A DNA stretch of 64,000 nt from Aurelia coerulea (lineage: Eukaryota; Cnidaria; Scyphozoa; Semaeostomeae; Ulmaridae): positions 18,743,501-18,807,500 of the forward strand of contig CM076943.1 of assembly GCA_039566865.1 (NCBI GenBank), written 5' to 3'. The notes under the pieces were generated by a model. It was not told the origin of the DNA, did not search any database, and was given only the letters and a program-made list of their open reading frames with translations. Positions 12,301 through 24,300 of this stretch are shown piece after piece; within the stretch, counting starts at the first letter, position 1; every line of letters starts with the position of its first letter. Both the position numbers and the translations under genes were made by a program.

Positions 12301-15300
12301 ATTATTCAAATAGAGCTAAAACCGCCTGAGCTCCTACGCAGCGACACGTCTCATTTCGAACTTCTACTCGTGGTAGGAATACAATTTAGGTCATAATATA
12401 GGCCACATCAACGGTACATTATTGCTCAAACTCCAACCGAAGATGAAGTTTATTGTAAGTGAGTTTCATAGAGGCAGGTTCTTCACTGTATTTGCACTTC
12501 GTGGTTCTAAAATCTCGTTTTAAATCGCAATGCACCTTACTTAGTTTTCACATCTCTTGGAGGAGCCAAACATGAGCCCAGAGGCCGTCATCATTATTGA
12601 TTTATTTACAGCAGGCGAAAGAAATAAGAACAGCTATGATTAAAGCTAATTCAAGCTTACAGTAGGAGGCAGGAGAGGGGGTCATTCATTAATATTCAAG
12701 GGCAGGTATGTGCCGCTAATTATGGTTGGGTTTTGTAAACACGAAAGGGTAGTTTTGCTTAAAAACTCCTTAAAAATGGGTCTAAACGTGAAATTTCTTG
12801 AAACTCTATTGTTTAACAAGGTATAACGTCGCCATACCGGTGGGTGGGTTGTCGAAGCCTCAAGGACACATACCTGTACAAAGGTGGGTTAAGTACCCCC
12901 TAATCTAGACTGATTATATGGCCGTAGTTATCCCTATTGATAGGCTGCCGAAGTCTCTAACTACCCCAGTATGAGCGGTCTCAGTTTGGTTCTAAGTCTC
13001 GTTTTGATGAGCGATTACTGGGACTCATCGTCATCAGTCTATCCGGAATCGTGTGATAAGACTGTATCTAACTCTTACGTACCTTTGTAAATAGAGATGA
13101 AAGTTTCAGCCAATTTTGACGTCAGCAATGGTTCTGGTAGCTCCCGTAGGTATTGTTTAAGCATGTCAGCAATATCATACACCGAGTAGGAATCAAAGTC
13201 AACCGCATTCGTTCCATTTTCAATTTCATCTTTCAGTTTTTCTATTCTTGATTTCATTCCCGATCTTCGAAAGATTCCAATACACGTGGAAGCTGTCCTT
13301 ATCAGATAGTTCATTGATAGAAGTATTGCTCGAGGTACAGGATTTCCAGTGCGTTGCGCCGTTGTTAATAAAGGAGAACCAAATATGTTCTTGTCTGCAA
13401 GGACAAAGAGTTATATCATTATTGTCTGCGTCAAGGGACTGGGTCATGGTAACCGCAAACAAACCTGTTATCTCTACAATCTATACAGTTACTGGTGAGT
13501 TACGAACTTATTTCATTCCTTTCATGTTTTAAACTCGTTTTTCTCTTGCAGGATTCAACAGTTTTCTCTTTAGTTGCTGCGAAGCGTGCATGCGCAAGCA
13601 GTCTTCTAGAGAGATTTGATCGAGGGTGGACAGTGGAGTATTTTTTGAACAACTACAACAACAGGCTGTGTAGCATCGTGCTTTTGTAACTGCGACTGGC
13701 GTAGTGTCGAGGATTTTGGGAGAGAAGCTGGCACACGTTTCGTATGAAGAAGAAGGAAAATTTCACTGATTCTGGTAAGTATGGAATCGTTTTTTATACC
13801 TCATTTCATAGCAAATATGAGGGGATTTCTTTTTGTCCTCTCTGTTGCTTTCACCATTTACTGTTCTGCAGCGGACAGGTTTCAGAAGTAGCAGGAAGAC
13901 TTCTTCGACAAGGAGGGCCTAGGCGTTGCTCACGCTTTCACGAATAGACAGCAGGAAGTATTGCTTGCCACCGACAGGAGGTGGATAAGGAACCATTGTT
14001 CAAAGTTAAGAAGGCGAATTGGAAGGAGCTGTGGTATTTACTATTAGGCCTAATGATACCTGCATTAGTGTTACAAGTATTTCCTTGTTTGCTTTTGCTC
14101 TTTGGCAGCCTTGGCTTGGCAGGAGTATTTTGAATTGACCCCATGGCCATTGAAAGGATCTTTTAACTATAATTTTATGCATCTTACAGAATTTTGATTC
14201 GCATCTTGATTAAGTTTTCCCCGTCTTTTGCACAAATTTTTCTTGTGGTATATTTTTGTTGTCTACTTAGTAGTCACAATGTGTACTTAAATTGGCCGTT
14301 GCAACCAGCCATGCGTGTGCCAGCTTTTTTTATTGGTGGTCTTTTTGTGGACCGTAAAAATGGCCATAGCAAAGAGATCACAAAGCCCACCAAGGGTGTA
14401 TTAAATCAGTGTATTGGCAGGAAAAGTTGCAAAGAGGAAGAATTGCAACGATAATCATCCATTGCTAATAATATTTCATTTCAAGACAAATCCAAGGTAA
14501 TAATTATGACAAATCCATGTGTGGCAAATCTGAGAAGTTAATCAAAATTGTATGTATTCACAGATCATGCTGGTTGCAAAGGCACCTTTAATGTTGCCAC
14601 ACATGACCCTGCATAGATAGATGTCCTACATTTATGCTTATCTCATGTATTTGGTTGCAGGAATGAAAGGCAAGTTATTAATTTGTGACAGCCATGTGAC
14701 GATTTAAACTGGTTTGGGTCAATACAGCATTGAATCACTATCTGCAAATTAACTAATTGACATTCTTGTAACAGTTTGCACAGCATTGGATCAGTATTTG
14801 CTTCTTTTACCATTGACATTCAAGACCAACACAGCATAAGATAGCTGCTTGAGGATGCTCATTCTTACAAATACCAAAAAGCATGGGATCAGCATTGCTT
14901 CTGGGAATTCGTCACACCTTGTGACCTTTAATTTTGATACAAACTCTTACCAGATGAACCTTTGAAGAACTTTTGTGGCTAACTGTTGTGCATCATGTAC
15001 TCTCAAGACTGGTTTCCGTTCAAGGCAAAGTACAAAACCTGTTATTTTACACAGAATTGAACGGGGGAACACTTTCTTTGTATGGTGCCATATTTTAACA
15101 AGTTCCCAGGGGGGGGGGGGGTAACTTAAATTTCCATGATACGGGGATGTGTGATTCAAAGCGTAAAGCTACCACCCATAAATCCGGAAAAAATTCTGAA
15201 AAGTATACCCATAAATCCGGAAAAGCAAGTATGGTTGTTGACCAATACATGAAGTTTTACAAAAAATCATACCCATAAATTCAGATAATGTAAAAAATCG

Positions 15301-18300
15301 TTGAAAACCATACCCATGAATCTTGACTCCATGACAAAAAAGGTACCCTAAAAATGGCACAACCCCATACCATGGAGAGCTTAAGTTAACCCCCCCCCCC
15401 CTCCGGGATCAAGTTGTTTGACTATTATTGAAGATGCTGATTAATGCAGATAGAAGCAGATAGTTGACAGTCAGGGCTAATTACAAAGAAATGATCAAAG
15501 CTGGTGCTATTAAATTATCCAACTATTTTTACTTCAAAATGGCAGTGTTGATCTATGGAAAAATCATAAAACCACACCATGTGAAGTACCACCTGGGGAA
15601 AAGAAAACCTTGTAGTCCAAGAAAGTACAAAACGAATTGACATTAATTAACTGTTCTTAAAGTTGCACGTCAGTAGAGTCTAAAATCATTTTGAGTTTTT
15701 ACGAATATTATAGTCGCATAATGCAGTATTGAAATTTGCAAACAGTTCTCGTAGTTCTTTAGAAATTGTTTCTGCCTCAAAAAGCTCGATTCAACTTTAT
15801 TTTAGCGCCAAAAACTCCACTATAGCCTGGAGAATTGCATTAAAAACAACGCTATGAGCAGCACTTACTTAACTGCGTTAACAGCTAGTTACAAGGTTTA
15901 TTTTGGCTGTTGTTCTTTTACAGGATAAAGACTGTCGTCTTTCTACAGATTACGGTGGTTTGTTGCATTTTATATGGGTTTAATGCGATGAGTCCGTTAT
16001 TTATGGCTATTTACAATACGAACAGGCTAAGTTGAAAGCCTCGAGGAATCCCCCAAAAAGGGCTCCAGATCGCATGCGCAGTAACGATCTACGTCACTTA
16101 CGTAATATGCAAATTAGCTTGACCGTTGAGAACAAGGGAAGAAACAAAAGCAGCGATGCGCATGACAACGTGAGCCCCAACGTCGGTTCGCTCTCAACAA
16201 AGCTGAAACACAATGTATCAAAACAATAGGGTCAGCACTTCATCTCCCCAACAATATCGGTATATTGTTTCAGGCCTTATTGTTTGACCTTGTGTTCTGC
16301 ACGAATGTTGGTGGATTGGGTGAATCCATAAAATATTTTCTTCTGAAAACCAACAATATCTATGTAATCTTGCAACATATGAAATGTTTCATTCGTTTCT
16401 CTGTGAAATTAAAAAATCCGCCTTCAGAATAACATTTTGAGAAAATAGTGGAAAATCTATGCGATATGACCTTCCAAAAAACTGCAAAATTGTCGCTTTG
16501 AAATAAGATTGCTTACTATACGTTACCTAGCCCCTTTGAATATATTCTGATTTATGTTCGTTATCCTTTGAAGAAATGGCAGTGCCATCGAAAAGTTGAA
16601 AAAGGAATCAATCAACGTTCAAAGAAAACATAGGCAGTAAAACATAAAAAAATATCCAGAATGGTATCTGACTAAGATTTTTAATCGAAACGTTCTTAAT
16701 TTTTAACAGTTGTGTTTTTATTCATCTTATTTCTGTTAATAGACATTTTAGCTATCCTACAAAAGAGCCTGGATCGAGCGCTTTTTATACATTTTCATAC
16801 GCGAGGTTCGATCTAGTGGCGTTAGAGCTTCTACCACTATTGTGCACATTCGAAAATTCTACAAAAAAAGGTTGGATTCTGATTCTTTTCAGAATAGCTA
16901 AAAGTTCAATTTTTGATGGTGGTTTGGTTTATTATATCCTATGCGCATACTAACCGGCTTTGTGTTGTCCAGGAAAATATAAAGCCCGAGGTCTTAAAAG
17001 TACAGACCGAGCTTGCGAGGTCTGTGCAATAAGACCGAGAGCTTTAAATTTTCCTTCACAACTACACAACCGGTCAGTGTGAGTTTTATCACCTGATAGC
17101 TTCTAATTTTGACTCGTATCATTTAGTCAAACGCATTTTGTTACTGTTATGTCGCTTGAGTTTATTGCAGATCTCACACCCCTAAATCAGTTGCTGTGGT
17201 GACAAAATTGCGTTACTGGAAAACCGCGGGAAATGTGCGATTAACCAATGGGATTGGCGGGATTCTTGTATTGCCTCGTTTTTGAAACATCAGTCAGGTA
17301 ATAAAGAATGGTATCAATTCCACATTATATACCATATGTCAATGAAAAGAAAGACATACTTAACAAAACCACCTTACCCTTGTTGTCTGATACTCTGAGA
17401 CGCTTCAATAGCTTTGGGACAGTCCTAAAAATAAAATGTAAACATAACATCATCAATTGTTGTTCAATATTACGTTCATTCAAGTCTGTCTTAAAAGTTT
17501 TAGAGGAGAAAATGAATTGTAAAAGGTAGTGTTCCTATTTCTTGCCATCTAATGGCTGCCCTACACTTGCAGTAGTCCACAAGAAAGGATGATTTGGAAC
17601 AAACAAAAAATAGCGAAATTGGCAGAGCAGTTGTACGGGACTACTTTTTGTTACCAGAATATTTTCAAAACGGGCTTATTTAGGAGGGATAAAAATGCAG
17701 ATCAAGGTCTAGATCCACATGTACCTACATTCAAAATATTTATCGTGTCTTCAGTCACCACCAAGGGTCATTCAAATGTGGGGATATCATATGGGCGCAC
17801 TTACCAACACTAGAGGCCCCGTTTACACGATACCGTTTTAATTTCATATCGGATTGAGGGCGGCGATCCGATACGAAAATTTTTCTGTTTACACAATACC
17901 GTTTTCATTTCTACATCTAAGTTAGCTTCTTTGCTTCCAAATGATAGATGAATCACTAAAGCATGTGCATAATTCATGATTGTATTGTTCTGCAAACGCT
18001 GATACAGAACCAGCATTGTATGTACCTACAAAGACCTTTTAGCTATTCTACAAAAGAGCCTGGATCGAGCGTTATTTTTATACACGAGGTTCGATAGAGT
18101 GGCGTTAGAGCTTCTATGAATATTGTGCATATTCGAAAATTCTACCAAGTGCACTTTGTAGAATTTTCGAATTTGCACAATAGTGATAGAAGCTCTTAAC
18201 ACCACTCTATCGAGCCTCGCGTATAAAAATAACGCTCGATCCAGGCTCTTTTGTAGAATAGCTAAAGGGTCTGTTCCACGATGGACATAAAGGGGCTGTA

Positions 18301-21300
18301 CAATACAAAATTTTTGTAAACAATCGGAAAGTACGGGACAGCCCACGCACGTTACTAAAGCCCTCGGTTTTTAATGGAGGCCAGTTTCATTGCAGCTTCT
18401 GCGTAAGTTTCATTACAGTGTTTTCTTGTCTATGCCTATGAAATGTGATGGAACTTTTGATATCCATTAAAACTTTCAAATATTCGCCGTCAGAAAAATA
18501 GAACAAATCATCCATCAAAGCTTCGATCATCAAGATTGTCGCAGATACTTTGGATTACTATTCTCCGTGCAACATCGCCATTAGCTACGTTGTGTTCAGC
18601 CTAAACACATTCGATGATTTGACACGCAGAGCCACGCAGAGCCGCGCAGAGAAGACGAGTTGTACAGTCCCTTTAAGCCGAATGAATCAGTCCAAAATTA
18701 ACCAGTCAAAAGACGTACCAGTGCCAGCCACTGCGACTTTGTATCGAATATCTTTCCATCAATGCAGTCAACCTTAGAAGCGAAATTTTCCTTAAAACAT
18801 TCATCTGACCAGCTGATAAGTTCTGAATTTTCAAGGATCTGGTGGGAAGAAATATACATAGATTAATATGTCGAAACTACAAGTAGTACAGTACGCAAGT
18901 AAAATATATGTCGAAACTATAAGAAGGCATTAACAAAAACAACTCTCGTTTCTTTGGCGACTAGTTTCATCTGTTCATGCAGACTCTGCAGGCTAAAATG
19001 ATGAATTTACAGTGGCAACAGAGTTTATACCTTTCTGTCTTAGTTTTTGCACTCTGCACTGCATAATTGTATACATACGAGAATTCGAAATGAAGTAATT
19101 GATGCAGTACTGCATAACTAATGCTACTAATAGTATATTTATATATTCATGTATCAGTTACTTCATTTTAAATTCTCGCATTTGAACAATTATACAGTGT
19201 GAAAAACACAACGCAGGCGTAGAGACGTGCAAAAATAAGACACAAAGGTATTATAATTAACTATCTTGAAGTTTTAAACTTATCATTGTTCAATTTAACC
19301 ACCTGGGCCTCCTGTGCCTTACTTGGTATACAGTACCGGGTGTCCTAGAAAAATGTATAAGGATTTGTTTGACTCCAGCGATGTGAATTTAGCTTAAATC
19401 AATGTCTAATCGCTCTAAAAATGTTCTTCGATAGTTAACTTGAACATAGGTACCTCGTTCGTTGGTATTGGTGCTTTGAGAGCAGACATGTTAATCTTGA
19501 GAGCTCAGATTTGCCTCTTCCTGCAAACCAGAGCTTTAGCCTTTTGGCCTAGGCAAATTCTTAAGACACAGCGTATAAATCAATGATAGCCTTGATAAAA
19601 TTTGAACAAGATTAGATCTTGTGTCGTTCTGTTTTCCAGAAGTCACCCTCCAGTCACTCATTGGGCAGTTTCTTAATTTTATTAATTTCAGTTCTTAATT
19701 TAGATGTGCTTCAGGAACTTGCTTAGGCCGAAAGACCAACGCTCTGGTTCGCAGGTGGACTTGCGCCAAATCTCGCTCTTGATGCCAAGTCTCGCTCTTG
19801 ATCAATACAGGAGGGCGCAGGCAAGGTATCTATCTTCAAGTTAACTATCGAGCAAGCATTTTGAGAATGATTTGCCATTGATTAAAGGTAAATTCACATT
19901 GCTAGAGTCAACCAAATCTGTATTATTTTTTTGAGACACCCGGTATATATTAAGTTATCCTCCTGACGATGATGTAAGATTTCTAAATATATTCATGAAT
20001 ATAATTAGAAATCTTACTTAATATGAATAAGAATTAGAACCATAAACATTACAAATAACTATTTTGGAATTTTTAAATTTCTATCGTTCAGTTTAACCGC
20101 CTGGGACTCTTGAGGGGGAGCCAGGAAATATGTAAACGCTTGTATGCCAGTAGATTTTAAACCACTCTTTAGAATCCAAAGAGATAATAACATTTGTGTA
20201 GTTGACATGTAAAATTAGATACAAAAAATCAGTTTGTCAAAATCGATCGTAAGTTTCTCGATTTACAAGCGATTTTATGAGAATAGTTCATTTCAAAATC
20301 CTTGAAAGATGAAATAAAATCCTTGATCAAATTTGCTAATAATCCAGCCTCATCGAAATAGAAAAATGGCAAAAACAAGAACCAATACATTGCGAAACAC
20401 GGTCCCAACAAACAAACGAAAAAGTGCTACAAGAGATTAAAGGGTACTTTTGGAAAATTTTCTAACTTCACAGAAATCTCGCAGGTTTGGCATTGCATAT
20501 TCAGTTAGTGCAGGCTCCCGTCATATTTAAGTTCAATACAACATTATTCATTAAAGGCAGTCTGTCCCCTTGAAAAATAAGATGATAAAGAGCCCCTGAA
20601 GAGCTCCCATTGTATATTACACAAGTATGTGCTAATTTGAAATCACATCATTTTACCATCATAAGAATTATCCTGACAAGATCACCACTAAATACAAACA
20701 AATAACAGTAAATATAATCGAGCTTGGAACAGAGTTTTATTTTGTACGACGTTTCGGGCTTAAACCCATTATCAAGTCAAAAACAAACTTCTTGTACGCG
20801 TGTTGCACGATGTTTCACTAAATACAAACAAATAACAGTATAAATAATCGAGCGTTGAACGGAGTTTTATTTTGTACGACGCTTCGGGCTTAAACCCATT
20901 ATCAAGTCACAAGAAGTTTGTTTTATGTGCTAATTTGCTTAAAGAAATCAAGGTCACAGAGACTCGGCGATGCATGAATTTAGCTCCAGTGAAAATAAAC
21001 TTAAAAGAATGGGGGAAAGACTGGGTTCTTGTAGCAGATCTTTGATGCAGCTGATTGAAGCGATGAATGTCAAAGTTCAGTACGACATAGCGAAAAGGCT
21101 GTGACATAGAATGGGAAATTCTACTTACAAACAAACAGATCCTCGATCAGAGGATGATTTCTGGAAGCTATGCCATCTGACACGTCTTCTACGCACACTG
21201 TAATAAACAAAAATATAGTAATTGTATTTGTACATCCACAATTCATTAGATGTTTTTGCAAAAAATTTGAAATTTTACTTGGAAAGGCACTGACGAAGCT

Positions 21301-24300
21301 TACGTTCACCCTGCATTCAGTATGTCTTTTAGCAAGGGAAATTTTCTGCAAGAAGGTAAAACTGTTATCACTTTAATAAAAACAAGCCTGAGTCACATCT
21401 GAAAACTGAACCTTAAACAAGGTCCGGGTATGTTCAGATTCATTACATAAGTTCCTCTAACTCTTGCTTGTTGTTATTGTTGCTATTATTGTTACTATTA
21501 TTGTTGCTATTATTGTTGTCATTGTTGTTATTGTTATTATCATTATCATTGTTATTGTTGGATTTGTTGTCAATGCAACTGAGTCGGCAGTCACGACAAA
21601 TCAGTTTGGCGAGGAAAACAAGAGATTCTGGGAACGAGTCTAGGGTAGAAACAAGGGTATACAACGTCTTTAGCAAGTGCACGAGTTTACATGAATGTGC
21701 TACTTAAATTTTTGACGAAATGTAACACAAGAAACAAACCTTGGTGAGCGAAGGACGGGGGATGAAGGCACTCCTGAATCAACACTTCCCATCACTTTAT
21801 CATTGATTCTTCCATCTAACTGTGCCCCGGATATAACAAGGTGGCCTGTGTCTTCCTCGTCCTCATCTTCATTGGATGAAACTGAAGACAGGTCATCCTC
21901 GGAATCATTGTGGGCTGTAAAATCTTTTGAACTGCAAGGAACGGCGTCATCAAACAGCGAATCACTTTTGCATGTGCCGAGAGTAGCATTATCATTCTCA
22001 GAATGACTTACGATAATCATGGGTATGTTATCATAAAAGCTTCCACGGTTATTATCATCTAATACATTAGAAGTGCTCGCAGAGCTGCTAAATGGTACCG
22101 TGACTTCGTGCTGCCCAGATCCAAAAGTGCCAGAGAATGAAAATGTTCTTGACAATCTTGGCTCCTCTTTGCAAGGTGCAGGGAACGCACTGTTTACAGT
22201 CCGTGGAGCATTTGGTCCGCTGTTTATATCATAGATTCCATATTTTGATGATGGTCTTTTAGTGTTTGATGCATCACCAGAGGAATTCAACATTTCACTC
22301 GATTCACTGAAACATTGCCTCTTTTCATGATGTTTTTTCGAGCTTGAAGATGCGCCAGAATTGTCTTTTAGTCGGATCTTTCGCAATGGTGAATTCTTAA
22401 ACTGTTGAATGAAAATGCACGAAATTACATTTTACTCCATGCGTTATGTATCGTTCAATTCCTACCATAACCATCCCGCCCTAATGCAGCCCGGGGGTCC
22501 ACAAAAATGCCCGGGGGTGGGGCACTGAGAACATGACGTATTCCAAATACCTGTATAAGCAAAAGCTCTTGGTGTTGTCAAATGCCACTCAAATGCCCCC
22601 AGGGCCAGGAAAAAATTACAGTCAAATGCCCGGCCGGGGGTCGGAAATACCTTTTTGAGCAAATACTCGGATGGTGTCCTGGGCTGGGATGGTCAGGGTA
22701 GGAAATGAAAGAGACATTAAGAAGCACGAAGATATTTCGATCCGCTGACGGCCAATTGCTACTACTGTATAATCAGCAATTTTAATGAGCTACTTGACAG
22801 ATAGAGCCCAATAAGTCGAGATAAATGGTGAAACATCTTCGTTACGATACATGGAGATAGGGGTTCCACAAGGGTCACTTGTTGGGACCTAGGTTATTTG
22901 CTTTGTGCGTAGATGATCTGCCAAGTACTGCAAGTATTGGCAAATACATATGTATGCAGATGATACAACGGCACTCGTGGTGTGCAAATCGGTTGATGAA
23001 GCAACGAATTGCATTAACATTCTTGCAAGTGACATTCAAGAATGGTGTAGAGCAAATGAGCTTACTATTCATAGCGAAAAAACAGAATTTCTAATCATGA
23101 CACCCAGGACATTTCACGGACCCCTCAACAGAGTCAGCATCAACAGAGTAAATTTAACATCAATGACTGAATCAAAATGCCTTGGTATAGCATAGGTTCC
23201 AAATCTTTAACTCGGCGTAAAAAGGTGGGTGTAAATAACATAGGGCTCAAATCTTTAAAAAGGTCGGTGTAAAATTCTATTGCAGTTTTCATTGAAATAA
23301 ATGGCTTGGAAGGAACTTTGGGCTTTTTGCTGCAAACCTGCCGTGGCAATTTATTGATATCTTGATTAGTTTCAAAATGGCGGCATTTATTAAATTTGGG
23401 GCTATGACGTCATCAAATTTCTAAATCCTAAACTAGAAAAGCTACACATTTCTGTTTGCTATCATATTGTAGACCTTCATAAACTATGGTTTTCTTGAAG
23501 ATTATATAGTGTTTCCTCAATTAGCTTAGGATTTACGATGATTTAAATTTTTTTCGAAATTGTCCATGAATTTTTCAAAAATAATTAAATTGCTGCCATT
23601 TTAAAAAAAATAAAGATATCAAAACATTTCCACGGCAGATTTACAGCAAAGTACCATGAGTTCCTTTCACGCCATCCAGTTCAAAGAAAACTGCAATAGA
23701 ATTTTACACCGACCTTTTTGAAAAATTTGAGCCCTTTGCTGGTGTAAATTCAATGACCTACTTCTTCTGATTGAATGGCTTGAAAGAAACTTTAGATACT
23801 TATTTATAATTCTGCCGTTGGACTTTCCAGAAATTTTGAGTATTTTTCAAAATCACAGCTTCTCTTACATTTCAACTCATTTGAAGATGTGACGTCATCA
23901 AATTCCTAAATCATAAACCAGATGAATGACAGACTTTTGGTTGCTACCATATTGTAGGCATTCATAAACTATGGCTTTCTTCGAAATTGCTTCATGTTGC
24001 GTCAAACTGTTTAGAAATTACGATGGTTTTAAGTCTTTTTGAACATTTTTCTTGAATTCTTGAAAAAGAAGAAAAACACTCTAATTCTGAAAATATTGAA
24101 GATTTCAGAAAAGTCCAACGGTAGAATTATAGAGAATTAGCAAAAGTTTCTTTAAAGTCATTCAGTTCAAAGAAATAGGTCACTCAATTTTACACCAGCC
24201 TTTTTAAAGATTCGGAACCAATGCTCCTTGGTATAACGATAAACAATCGTCTCAGTTGCACTAAGCAAATAGAGTCAGTTCAGAAATAGTTCTGCAGTTA

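Noticed and set aside
21443..21707. Asn-rich and Leu-rich frames on opposite strands
   Set aside because: Translation of a TTG/ATT microsatellite in an intron.
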